A DNA stretch of 64,000 nt. Source: Sphingomonadales bacterium 12-68-11. GTDB taxonomy: Bacteria > Pseudomonadota > Alphaproteobacteria > Sphingomonadales > Sphingomonadaceae. This document shows, piece by piece, positions 35,213 to 51,226 of this stretch. The number at the start of each line of letters is the position of its first letter. Position 1 is the stretch's first letter. The stretch spans positions 1,049,643-1,113,642 of the forward strand of contig NCCV01000003.1 in NCBI GenBank assembly GCA_002279825.1. The letters run 5' to 3'. The position numbers and the translations under genes were made by a program. Under the pieces are notes generated by a model that searched no databases, was not told where the DNA came from, and saw only the letters and a program-made list of their open reading frames with translations.

Positions 35213-36544
35213 TCAGGTCGTTGCCGCGCGCTCCAGCCGGGCGCGCGCTTCGGCCTCGCCGATCAACGGCAGCAGCGCGGCCATGTCCGGGCCCGATTCG
35301 CGGCCGGTGAGTGCGAGACGCAGCGGGCGGAACAGCGCCTTGCCCTTGCGCCCGGTCGCGGCTTTGAGCGCTTCGGTCAGACCGTGCCAGGGGTCCGGGC
35401 CCCAAGCGAGCAGCCGGACCGCTTCCGCCACATAGGCGCGGTCTTCGTCCGCCAGCACGGGCGCCTCGATTGGGCCGGTGACGACCTGCCACCAGTCCGC
35501 GGCTTCGGAGACCTTGGCCAGGTTCGGGCGGATCGCCTCCCACGCCGCGCGGCCCATGCCTTCAGGCAGACGGTCCGCCACGCGCTCGAAATCGAGCTGG
35601 TGCAGGATCGCGGCGTTGAGGCGCGCGAGCTCGTCCTCGTCGAAATGCGCGGGCGCGCGCCCGAAGCTCGCCAGGTCGAAGGTCGCCACCAGCGCCTCGC
35701 GCGCGGCGATCGGCTCGACCGGGAGCGCGGTGCCGAGCCGCGCGAGCAGTGCCGCCACGGCCTCGGGCTCGATCCCCGCCTCGCGGAGTGCCGCCCCCGA
35801 CAGCGAGCCGAGCCGCTTCGACAGCTTGCCTTCCTTGCCCACCAGCAGCGCCTCGTGCGCGAAGCGCGGCGGCTCGGCGCCCAGCGCGGTGAACATCTGG
35901 AGCTGCGTGGCGGTGTTCGAGACGTGATCCTCGCCGCGCAGCACGTCGGTCACGCCCATTGCTATGTCGTCGAGCGCGCTCGGCAGCATGTAGAGCCACG
36001 ATCCGTCGGCGCGGCGGATCACCGGATCGCTGAGCTGCGCGGGATCGAACTGCTGGGCCCCGCGGATGCCGTCGGTCCATGCGATCGGCGCGGCGCGATC
36101 GAGCAGGAAGCGCCAGTGGGGCGCCATGCCCTCCGCTTCCTTCGCCGCGCGCTCGGCATCGCTCAGCGCCAGCGCCGCGCGGTCGTAGATCGGCGGCAGC
36201 CCGCGCCCGAGCAGGACCTTGCGCCTGAGATCGAGTTCCTGCGCGGTCTCGTAGCACGGGTAGACGCGCCCGGCGGCCCGGAGCCGGTCGAACGCGGCAT
36301 CATACAGCGCCAGCCGCGCCGACTGCCGCTCCTCGCCATCCCAGTCGAGGCCGAGCCAGGCGAGATCCTCGCGCAGCGCCGCGACGAACCGCTCTTCGCT
36401 CCGCGCCGCGTCGGTATCGTCGATCCGCAGCAGGAACCGCCCCCCGGCCTGCCGGGCGAGCATCCAGTTGTGAAGCGCCGTGCGGATATTGCCGACATGG
36501 AGCAGCCCGGTGGGCGCCGGGGCGAAGCGGGTAGTGACCGACAT
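35213..36544 (-). CDS. gltX: Glutamate--tRNA ligase (second, GltX2-type)
   Basis: A 443-residue class I aminoacyl-tRNA synthetase. The HIGH-type motif is in TGLLHVGNIRTALHNW, the KMSKS-type motif is KLSKRLG, and the catalytic domain includes FLLRIDDTDAARSEERF and VLRGEDHVSNTATQLQMFTALG. The size and the GLLHVGNIRTA sequence match the shorter of the two glutamyl-tRNA synthetases of alphaproteobacteria, one of which may also charge tRNA-Gln for transamidation. A second gltX elsewhere is expected. It precedes the receptor gene on the minus strand, but the Zur box separates them. Confidence 0.94.
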   Translation of the reverse strand: MSVTTRFAPAPTGLLHVGNIRTALHNWMLARQAGGRFLLRIDDTDAARSEERFVAALREDLAWLGLDWDGEERQSARLALYDAAFDRLRAAGRVYPCYETAQELDLRRKVLLGRGLPPIYDRAALALSDAERAAKEAEGMAPHWRFLLDRAAPIAWTDGIRGAQQFDPAQLSDPVIRRADGSWLYMLPSALDDIAMGVTDVLRGEDHVSNTATQLQMFTALGAEPPRFAHEALLVGKEGKLSKRLGSLSGAALREAGIEPEAVAALLARLGTALPVEPIAAREALVATFDLASFGRAPAHFDEDELARLNAAILHQLDFERVADRLPEGMGRAAWEAIRPNLAKVSEAADWWQVVTGPIEAPVLADEDRAYVAEAVRLLAWGPDPWHGLTEALKAATGRKGKALFRPLRLALTGRESGPDMAALLPLIGEAEARARLERAATT

Positions 36545-36587
36545 GCGCCGCGGTTAGCGCCCGCCTGCCGACCCGACAAGCGAACCC

Positions 36588-37697
36588 TCAGGCGAGCACC
36601 GCCAGCGCGGCGGGGTCGAAGTCGTTCAGTTCCTCGCGCCGGCCCTCGCGAACCTTGTCCACCCACAGCGGATCTGCGAGCAGCGCGCGGCCGACCGCGA
36701 TCAGATCGAATTCGCCGCGCTCCATCCGCGCGACCAAGCCTTCGAGGCTGGCCGGGTGCGAGGATTGGCCCTGGAACGCGCCGATGAACTCGCCCGACAG
36801 CCCTACCGAGCCGACGCTGATCGTCGGCACCCCGAGGAGCCTCTTCACCCAGCCGGCGAAGTTGAGCCCCCGCTCGCCGTCGAGCTCGGGGAACTCCGGC
36901 TCCCAATAGCGGCGCTGCGAACAGTGGAGGATGTCCACGCCGGCATCGACCAGCGGGCCGAGCCATTGCTCGATCTCGGCGGGCGTGGTCGCCAGGCGCG
37001 CGGCATAGTCCTGCTGCTTCCACTGGCTGACGCGAAGCAGGATCGGATAGGCGGGCCCGACCGCGGCGCGCATGGCCGCCACGACTTCGGCGGCGAAGCG
37101 CGCGCGTTCGCCGATCGTGGCGCCGCCGTAGCGATCTTGCCTAAGATTGGTGCCCTGCCAGAAAAATTGATCGATCAGATAGCCGTGCGCGCCGTGGATT
37201 TCGAAAGTGTCGAAGCCGAGCGCTTTCGCATCGGCTGCGGCCCGGGCGAAGGCCGCCACGGTATCGGCGATCCCCTCCTCGCTCATGGGCTCGCCGACCG
37301 GTTCGCCCGGCGCGTTGAGGCCCGACGGGGTATCGAGCGGCGCCCGTTCGAAGGCAGGATCGGCCGATGTGCCGCCGGTGTGCCAGAGCTGTGGGCCCAT
37401 CTTGCCGCCGGCGCCGTGGACCGCCTCGATCACGCCCTGCCAGCCGCCGAGCGGCGCGTGATCGTGGAAGAAGGGGATGTGCGGCAAGTTGCGCGAAGCC
37501 GGACGGTCGATCACCGTGCCTTCGGACAGGATCAGCCCCACCCCGCCCGCGGCGCGCCGCGCGTAGTAGTCGGCGTTAGGTTGCGCCGGCACGCCGCCGG
37601 GCGCCATGTTCCGCGTCATCGGCGCCATCACGATCCGGTTGGGTAGCGACAGCTTGGGCGAAACGAACGGCTGGAACAGAATGTCGGTGGAACCCAT
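36588..37697 (-). CDS. NADH:flavin oxidoreductase / Old Yellow Enzyme family
   Basis: A 369-residue FMN barrel enzyme. It begins LFQPFVSPKLSLPNRIVMAPMTRNMA, with GGVGLILSEGTVIDRPASRN and GPQLWHTGG (the usual QLxHxGR with Gly for Arg). The substrate-binding histidine region is EIHGAHGYLIDQFF, followed by YPILLRVSQWK and the C-terminal FMN phosphate site LIAVGRALLADPLW. Such enzymes reduce alpha,beta-unsaturated carbonyls with NAD(P)H. The true substrate is unknown. It begins 43 bases upstream of gltX on the same strand, so the two may be cotranscribed. Confidence 0.93.
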   Translation of the reverse strand: MGSTDILFQPFVSPKLSLPNRIVMAPMTRNMAPGGVPAQPNADYYARRAAGGVGLILSEGTVIDRPASRNLPHIPFFHDHAPLGGWQGVIEAVHGAGGKMGPQLWHTGGTSADPAFERAPLDTPSGLNAPGEPVGEPMSEEGIADTVAAFARAAADAKALGFDTFEIHGAHGYLIDQFFWQGTNLRQDRYGGATIGERARFAAEVVAAMRAAVGPAYPILLRVSQWKQQDYAARLATTPAEIEQWLGPLVDAGVDILHCSQRRYWEPEFPELDGERGLNFAGWVKRLLGVPTISVGSVGLSGEFIGAFQGQSSHPASLEGLVARMERGEFDLIAVGRALLADPLWVDKVREGRREELNDFDPAALAVLA

Positions 37698-37770
37698 GGC
37701 AAATCTCCGCGGTCAGAGCTGGCAATTGGGTGCGCTGCAACATGCGATCAAGCGGCCTTTCGCGTGCCAA

Positions 37771-37801
37771 AGAAAAACCCCGCCGGATCGCTCCGGCGGG
37801 G
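37771..37801 (-). terminator. Rho-independent terminator of the 37827 PEP-CTERM gene
   Basis: Perfect hairpin CCCCGCCGGA-TCGC/GCGA-TCCGGCGGGG followed on the minus strand by TTTTTCT. It lies 26 bases beyond the stop of the PEPxxWA-CTERM gene. The same hairpin recurs at 38784, 39725 and 48863. Confidence 0.9.
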
Positions 37802-37826
37802 TCTTCTTGTGAGCGAGATCTCAGGA

Positions 37827-38561
37827 TCAGGCGTACGTGACGGTCAGCTTCTCGCGGCGCTTGTGCGAGCGCAGCGCGCCGCCGATCACCGCAAAGCCGA
37901 GGATCATCATCGCCCAGGTCGCCGGCTCGGGAACCGCACCGGCGCCGCCGCCTGGCTGGACGAACCCGAAGCGCAGATCATCGAAGCCAAGAATGTCGCT
38001 CCGCGAATAGAACGAGACGCTGCTGAATGAACTGGCGAGGTTGGTGAAGCCGATGAACGCCCCGCCGCCGCCTTCTACCGCAGGCAGATAGATCGACTGC
38101 TCGGCGCCGTCGTTAAACTGCACCCAAGTCGCACCGCCGACGAGCGACGCTTGTAGTCCGGTGACGACTACGCCGAAGGCATTAATCGGATTGTCGAAGG
38201 TGAAAGTCATCCACCCGCTCGGATGCGACAGGTACCACTCGCCGCCGGAAGTCGTATTGTAACCGCAGCGCCATTCGCATCCGGCCACTGGAACGCCATT
38301 GAGGATCGAGCCGATGCTCCACGAGAGGCCTGCGGGCGCCGGGCTTTCGAAGTCATAGAGGGTCGCACTTGGCACCGCGGCGTCAAATGCCGAAGCGCTC
38401 GCCAGAGTGTTGATGAGCTGCGACGGCTGCGTCGCGTGGTCGTCGCCTCCGGAATAGGTCACCAGTTGAGCCTGGGCTATGCCCGGCAGCGCCAGGGCGG
38501 CGCCGGCAAGGCCAAGCGCCGTCATGCCGCGCACTGTACGATGTGAAATCAGCGAACCCAT
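37827..38561 (-). CDS. PEPxxWA-CTERM sorting domain protein (1)
   Basis: A 244-residue exported protein. The signal peptide runs to about residue 32 (ALALPGIAQA). The mature domain (ATLYDFESPAPAGLSW and later GGATWVQFNDGAEQSIYL) looks like a secreted beta-sandwich. The C-terminus carries the tag VPEPATWAMMILGFAVIGGALRS followed by basic residues, which in sphingomonads directs processing by an exosortase-type system. ATG 38561 is chosen because GTGGGGGGC lies just before it. No exosortase gene is in the window. Role at the cell surface or in exopolysaccharide is inferred from the tag. Confidence 0.88.
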   Translation of the reverse strand: MGSLISHRTVRGMTALGLAGAALALPGIAQAQLVTYSGGDDHATQPSQLINTLASASAFDAAVPSATLYDFESPAPAGLSWSIGSILNGVPVAGCEWRCGYNTTSGGEWYLSHPSGWMTFTFDNPINAFGVVVTGLQASLVGGATWVQFNDGAEQSIYLPAVEGGGGAFIGFTNLASSFSSVSFYSRSDILGFDDLRFGFVQPGGGAGAVPEPATWAMMILGFAVIGGALRSHKRREKLTVTYA

Positions 38562-38774
38562 ATTGCCCCCCACTAGGCCGCGCCCCCTGGGCCGGCATCC
38601 GAACGTCGACGATATGGATCGATGATCGCCTTGGAAAGGCAGCAGAATCCCCCGTCCATCCCGCGTTAACCAGCGGCGCGCGGGCTGTAAAGGAACGCCG
38701 CCGCCTCACGCTGTGTCATTTTGGGAGCGGGCTGCTCGCTGCCGGCGAACAAGATCTGGGCGGCCGGAGCGCGC

Positions 38775-38807
38775 AAAGAAAAACCCCGCCGGATCGCTCC
38801 GGCGGGG
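38775..38807 (-). terminator. Rho-independent terminator of the 38833 PEP-CTERM gene
   Basis: The same CCCCGCCGGA...TCCGGCGGGG hairpin as at 37778, again followed on the minus strand by TTTTTCTTT. It is 26 bases after the gene's stop. Sequence identity with the first copy extends into the gene's tag-coding 3' end. Confidence 0.9.
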
Positions 38808-38832
38808 TCTTCTTGTGAGCGAGATCTCAGGA

Positions 38833-39426
38833 TCAGGCGTAGGTGACGGTCAGCTTCTCGCGGCGCTTCTGCGAGCGCAGCGCGGCCCCGATCACCGCAA
38901 AGCCGAGGATCATCATCGCCCAGGTCGCCGGCTCGGGAACCGCGCCCGGAGTGGGCGGCGGCGGAGCCGTGCCGTCGGTGGTGATGACCGACTTGCCGAG
39001 CGTCAGCGCCCAGCCGTCGTTACCCGCGTCGATGTCGACCCACAGCTCGAGGCCCGCGGCGATGTCGGCGAACCAGCTCGAATCGAGCGCGAACTCGGTG
39101 TACGAGAACACGTTCGAACCGGTTTGCGTCAGCGAGCCGATCAGCGTCTGTACGCCGCCCTTCTTGCCGTAGATGTTGTCGATCTCGCCGAAATCGACGT
39201 CGTAGCCGCTGATGAACAGCGAGGCGGTGGTGAACGAACCACCCACGGCGCCATGCGACCAACCCCAGTCTCCTTCGCCGAAGCGCCAGTAAGGCGCCGA
39301 GTTCGTCGCCCCGGAGCCCGGCGCGAAGAAGCCGGTCGGCGCTTCGACCACATCGACCACGGCGAGAGCCGGTGTCGCGGTGAGCAGCGCACCCGCGCCG
39401 CACAGTACAGAAAGCATTCTCTTCAT
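38833..39426 (-). CDS. PEPxxWA-CTERM sorting domain protein (2)
   Basis: A 197-residue exported protein. Signal peptide MKRMLSVLCGAGALLTATPALA (22 residues). The mature part (FFAPGSGATNSAPYWRFGEG to GLELWVDIDAGNDGW) is unlike that of protein (1). The C-terminal 40 residues, VPEPATWAMMILGFAVIGAALRS plus the basic tail ending EKLTVTYA, are almost identical to protein (1). ATG 39426 is preceded by GGGGGG. It lies between the first PEP-CTERM gene and rpoC, all on the minus strand. Function unknown. Confidence 0.87.
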   Translation of the reverse strand: MKRMLSVLCGAGALLTATPALAVVDVVEAPTGFFAPGSGATNSAPYWRFGEGDWGWSHGAVGGSFTTASLFISGYDVDFGEIDNIYGKKGGVQTLIGSLTQTGSNVFSYTEFALDSSWFADIAAGLELWVDIDAGNDGWALTLGKSVITTDGTAPPPPTPGAVPEPATWAMMILGFAVIGAALRSQKRREKLTVTYA

Positions 39427-39471
39427 GGCAATTACCCCCCGGTTTAGATGCAATGAACGCCGAACTCCGGC

Positions 39472-39477
39472 ATTATA
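39472..39477 (-). promoter_or_regulatory. Candidate -10 element of the 38833 gene
   Basis: On the minus strand the hexamer is TATAAT, a perfect sigma-70 -10 box, about 45 bases before the ATG at 39426. No good -35 hexamer stands at 16-18 bases, so an activator may be needed. Two palindromes farther upstream could provide it. Confidence 0.4.
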
Positions 39478-39588
39478 AGGAAACGATCAAGACGCTGGCG
39501 AGTTCAAGCCACCCAAGGCAAGTAAACACCAGTTGGGAGCACGGGCCTGATCTACCCCGTAACCCGCTCCAAACGCCGGCAACAAATG

Positions 39589-39642
39589 TTAACAACTTGT
39601 TAATCGGCGGCGCCAATCCCAGCAAGAGCAAATCTTTGCTCT
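39589..39642. repeat. Two perfect palindromes in the 39427-39777 gap
   Basis: TTAACAA-C-TTGTTAA occupies 39589-39603 and AGAGCAAA-TC-TTTGCTCT occupies 39625-39642. Both are perfect and AT-rich in GC-rich DNA. They lie upstream of the second PEP-CTERM gene and downstream of rpoC. Apart from these, a -10 box and the rpoC terminator, I see nothing in this 351-base gap. They may be operators for an unknown regulator. Confidence 0.45.
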
Positions 39643-39720
39643 GGTCTCAGCGCATCACATTCGTACCGAACTGGTACAGCGAGGCAGGCCGACAGAGCGA
39701 TCGATAAGCCTGCCAAAGCA

Positions 39721-39752
39721 AAAGCCCCGCCGGATCGCTCCGGCGGGGCTTT
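39721..39752 (-). terminator. Rho-independent terminator of rpoC
   Basis: Hairpin AAAGCCCCGCCGGA-TCGC-TCCGGCGGGGCTTT, 26 bases after the rpoC stop, with a T-rich tail on the minus strand (GCTTTTGCTTT). The stem core is the same as that behind the three PEP-CTERM genes. Confidence 0.88.
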
Positions 39753-39777
39753 CGATTAGCGGCCACAGGCCTGCCGA

Positions 39778-44124
<4,347 letters not shown>

Positions 44125-44201
44125 CTTGCGTGTCCCTATGGAGGGTCAATCTGGGGTGCGAAGCGCGGGCGCCCTGCCTACGCGAGGCAGGGCTGGGAGG
44201 G

Positions 44202-48413
<4,212 letters not shown>

Positions 48414-48641
48414 GAAGGGAGATGCCTCTTCGCTGTGGGCCGCACGGCCGAAACGAATCGGCGCCGGCAAGAAAGTTCGGCGCAGGTCAGGCCCGGAGAC
48501 GCGAACAGGCCGCAGCAATGGGCGAGGGTCTCCCCGCCCGGCTGCAGCACTTGCGTGTCTCACGGAAAACCTCAGGCTTCCTTCCGTGGCCGGCCCCCGC
48601 GTTCAGGCCGCCCTTGCTCGAAGCTCTGTGGTGAGGCTCGG

Positions 48642-48670
48642 CATATAGGGAGCAGGACCGGCGGTGTCAA
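48642..48670 (-). promoter_or_regulatory. Sigma-70 promoter of rpoBC
   Basis: On the minus strand: TTGACA (48665-48670), a 17-base spacer, then TATATG (48642-48647). This is a near-consensus housekeeping promoter and would give a leader of about 220 nucleotides before rpoB, a stretch (48414-48635) in which I see no gene. It means rpoBC has its own strong promoter and does not depend on an upstream rplJL operon. Confidence 0.8.
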
Positions 48671-48712
48671 ACGCCGGTCGACGCGAAAAGACGGGTTAGA
48701 TGTAGGGCGCGG

Positions 48713-48784
48713 CTAGAACAGCCAGGCGACCACGATAAGGAGAATGATAAGGGTACCAAGGCCCATGACGACGGGTTTGCCCAC
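48713..48784 (-). CDS. 23-residue hydrophobic peptide, putative small membrane protein
   Basis: Starts at GTG with GAAGGAAG five bases upstream and encodes MGKPVVMGLGTLIILLIVVAWLF, then TAG. A short basic head is followed by one membrane helix (GLGTLIILLIVVAWLF), a typical single-span small protein layout with a cytoplasmic N-terminus. The clear ribosome-binding site is the main support. It lies between the rpoB promoter and the third PEP-CTERM gene. I do not recognise a named family. Confidence 0.6.
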   Translation of the reverse strand: MGKPVVMGLGTLIILLIVVAWLF

Positions 48785-48850
48785 GGCTGCTTCCTTCGTT
48801 GATTTGCGATGGGAAGTCAGCGGCCAACCGCGCGAACGGTTCCCGGATTG

Positions 48851-48889
48851 GGAAAAGCAGCGCCCCGCCGGATCGCTCCGGCGGGGCGC
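48851..48889 (-). terminator. Rho-independent terminator of the 48912 PEP-CTERM gene
   Basis: Hairpin GCGCCCCGCCGGA-TCGC-TCCGGCGGGGCGC, followed on the minus strand by GCTGCTTTTCC. It is 22 bases past the gene's stop and has the same stem core as three others in this window. Confidence 0.8.
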
Positions 48890-48911
48890 GCTCGTTCAGG
48901 TGCTCAGGCGA

Positions 48912-49610
48912 TCAGAAGGCGTAGCGCACGTCGGCCTTCGTGCGGCGGCGCATGGTGCCGCCGACCAGGCCGAACCCGAGGATCATCAGCGCCCAAGTGG
49001 CCGGTTCCGGCACCGCGGCGGCGTTGAGCGAAACGTTGTCGAAGTATTGCGAGGTCACGCCGCGGCCCGGCGCGAACAGGCGGGTGGCCTGCAGCGAGAT
49101 GGTGTGGCTGCCGGCGGACAGCGCGGCCGAGAAGTCCAGCGTGCTGCGCAGTGTCGCCGGGCCCGAGAGGTTGCCGAAATCGTAGCTGTCCATGACCACG
49201 CCATCGAGCAGCACGCTGAGCACGCCGATGCCGAGCGAGTTGGCGCGGGTGTAAGCCGCAATGTCGGCCGAGAACGTGGCGAAGCTTTCGGCAACCGTAA
49301 AAGTCTGGAACACGCCGCCGCCCTGGGGCGCCGAGCCATACGGGGGCAGGTAGACGCCGGCGTTGAGGAACAGCGCGTTGGAGGCCCCTGCGCCCGAGGT
49401 GTTGAACGACACCACCGACGCGGTCTGCGGGGCGGGCGCGCCCGGCGTGCTCGGCAGTTCGGCGATCGTGCCGCTCGCAGTGGTATAGGCGGTCCAGCCG
49501 GTCAGGCCGGATTCGAAGTTGCCGTTGACGAGCACTTGGGCGGCCTGGGTGGGCACGGCCGCCGCGCAGAAGGCAAGAGCGGAGAGAGTGACAGAGAGGT
49601 AGGGGCGCAC
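48912..49610 (-). CDS. PEPxxWA-CTERM sorting domain protein (3)
   Basis: A 232-residue exported protein from a GTG with GGAG 11 bases upstream. Signal peptide to PTQAA (about 23). The mature domain starts QVLVNGNFESGLTGWTAY, a carbohydrate-binding-like beta-sandwich opening (NGNFESGxxGW). The tag is VPEPATWALMILGFGLVGGTM followed by RRRTKADVRYAF. It is more diverged in the tag than the two copies near 38-39 kb. Role at the cell surface is inferred. Confidence 0.87.
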   Translation of the reverse strand: MRPYLSVTLSALAFCAAAVPTQAAQVLVNGNFESGLTGWTAYTTASGTIAELPSTPGAPAPQTASVVSFNTSGAGASNALFLNAGVYLPPYGSAPQGGGVFQTFTVAESFATFSADIAAYTRANSLGIGVLSVLLDGVVMDSYDFGNLSGPATLRSTLDFSAALSAGSHTISLQATRLFAPGRGVTSQYFDNVSLNAAAVPEPATWALMILGFGLVGGTMRRRTKADVRYAF

Positions 49611-49851
49611 GAAGCTTCTCCAATTTTGGGCGCAGCCTATCGGCCCCGGAATTGTACATTCCGGGTCAGGGTTGGCCGCAGGTTAGGGCACGGTTCGAAG
49701 GTAGGCTGACCGCAAGCAGTCTCCGACCGGCTAGGCCGGTGGCATGACACTTTGACGATTGGTTAACCTTCAAAGGCCCTGTAATTGCTGGCGTTCCAGA
49801 TCGGGACGGGCCCAGGGCGCACGCGCCGCTTGTCGGGGTCGCTTGGCAGGA

Positions 49852-49879
49852 TTGACTTCGCGGCGGGATGCTCTAGACG
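49852..49879 (+). promoter_or_regulatory. Candidate promoter of rplJL
   Basis: TTGACT (49852-49857), a 16-base spacer, then TAGACG (49874-49879). The -35 is good and the -10 weak. Another TTGACG occurs at 49752 but lacks a spaced -10. The gap 49611-49851 otherwise shows nothing I can name. Confidence 0.4.
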
Positions 49880-49885
49880 ACCGCC

Positions 49886-50122
49886 CCGACCGCCCAGCCC
49901 CCGGGCCGCGGTCAACCGTCCGAGACAGTTGGTGCCGGTTCCCGGCTTAATCTCCAGCCTAGACGGGGACAGAGATTTTCGGGTGCCGCCGCGGGCGCGC
50001 CCGCATGGCGTTTAGGCGCAGCTCCCTCCCCTTCAACGGACTCGACCGTGCCGGTTTACCGGCGCGGCAACGTAGCCGGTCGCGCGTGCCCCAGCACGCC
50101 GGCCATTGTGAAGGAGTAAGGC
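49886..50122 (+). other. Long 5' leader of rplJ, possible L10 autoregulatory region
   Basis: About 240 GC-rich bases precede rplJ, with several inverted repeats (for example GTGCCGGTTTACCGGC-like and GCCGGTCGCG segments). In many bacteria the rplJL messenger leader folds into a site bound by the L10-L12 complex that represses translation. The location and length fit, but I cannot show the fold by eye. Confidence 0.35.
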
Positions 50123-50638
50123 ATGGATCGTTCGCAGAAAGCCGATTCGGTCGCCAGCCTCAACGCGGTCTTCAACGAGGTCGGCGTGGTGGTCGTCACC
50201 CGCAACCTCGGCCTGACGGTGGCGCAGTCCACCACGCTCAGGACGAAGATGCGCGAGGCCGGTGCATCGTACAAGGTGGCGAAGAACCGCCTCGCCAAGC
50301 TCGCCGTGAAGGACACCGACTACGCCGGGATTGAAGATCTCTTCACCGGCCCGACCGCGCTCGCCTATTCGGTGGACCCGGTCGCTGCCGCGAAGGCGGC
50401 GGTGGACTTCGCCAAGACGAACGACAAGCTCGAGATCGTCGGCGGCGCGCTTGGCAGCACGGTGCTCAACGCCGACGGGATCAAGGCGCTTGCCGCGATG
50501 CCGTCGCTCGACGAGCTCCGCGGCAAGATCGTGGGTCTGATCAACGCGCCGGCCACCAAGGTCGTCCAGCTGGTCAATGCCCCCGCGAGCAAGCTCGCCC
50601 GCGTCTTCGGGGCCTATGCGGCCAAGGAAGCGGCGTAA
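50123..50638 (+). CDS. rplJ: 50S ribosomal protein L10
   Basis: A 171-residue stalk-base protein. It begins [21 protein letters not shown] and contains [14 protein letters not shown] and the C-terminal helix that binds L7/L12 dimers. AAGGAGTAAGGC precedes the ATG. It is followed by rplL 78 bases later. rplK-rplA are not upstream in this window, where a PEP-CTERM gene on the other strand sits instead. Confidence 0.97.
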   Translation: MDRSQKADSVASLNAVFNEVGVVVVTRNLGLTVAQSTTLRTKMREAGASYKVAKNRLAKLAVKDTDYAGIEDLFTGPTALAYSVDPVAAAKAAVDFAKTNDKLEIVGGALGSTVLNADGIKALAAMPSLDELRGKIVGLINAPATKVVQLVNAPASKLARVFGAYAAKEAA

Positions 50639-50716
50639 GCGGTTTTTCCAGTTCTCGAATTCCCGGGCTCCCGAACGTTTCGGTCCCGGTCCATCATTCA
50701 AACGGAGTAATTAGAC

Positions 50717-51094
50717 ATGGCCGATATCGCCAAGCTCGTTGAAGACCTGTCGCAGCTCACCGTCATGGAAGCTGCCGAACTCGCCAAGGCGCTCGAAGAA
50801 GCGTGGGGCGTTTCCGCCGCTGCCGCGGTGGCCGTGGCCGCCCCGGCCGGTGGTGGCGCTGCCGCCGAAGCCGTCGAGGAGAAGACCGAGTTCGACGTCA
50901 TCCTGACCGGTGACGGCGGCAAGAAGATCCAGGTGATCAAGGAAGTCCGCGCCATCACCGCGCTGGGCCTGACCGAAGCCAAGACCCTCGTCGAGAGCGC
51001 CCCCAAGGCGATCAAGGAAGGCGTCAACAAGGCCGAGGCCGAAGAGATCAAGAAGAAGATCGAGGAAGCCGGCGGCACCGTCGAGATCAAGTAA
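50717..51094 (+). CDS. rplL: 50S ribosomal protein L7/L12
   Basis: A 125-residue stalk protein: N-terminal dimerisation helices ([23 protein letters not shown]), an alanine/glycine-rich hinge (residues about 32-52) and the compact C-terminal domain [20 protein letters not shown] with [18 protein letters not shown] that recruits elongation factors. CGGAGTAATTAGAC precedes the ATG. A terminator follows, so rpoB is not downstream, unlike the common order. Confidence 0.98.
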   Translation: MADIAKLVEDLSQLTVMEAAELAKALEEAWGVSAAAAVAVAAPAGGGAAAEAVEEKTEFDVILTGDGGKKIQVIKEVRAITALGLTEAKTLVESAPKAIKEGVNKAEAEEIKKKIEEAGGTVEIK

Positions 51095-51122
51095 CCTCGT
51101 TCTGCTTCTGGCAGATCAACGG

Positions 51123-51154
51123 AAGGGCGGTGCCGCGAGGCGCCGCCCTTTTCG
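51123..51154 (+). terminator. Rho-independent terminator of rplJL
   Basis: Stem AAGGGCGGTGCC / GGCGCCGCCCTT with one mismatch and a GCGA loop, followed by TTTTCG. It begins 29 bases after the rplL stop. Confidence 0.88.
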
Positions 51155-51226
51155 TATTTGCGCGTTCCCGGATTGACCATGTTAATACAAGAGTTACGTT
51201 CGGCGAGTGAACGGGAGGGGCAATCA

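Noticed and set aside
39453..39707. 84-codon plus-strand frame in the gap upstream of the second PEP-CTERM gene
   Set aside because: No ribosome-binding site, no coding bias, and it overlaps a promoter element and two palindromes on the other strand.
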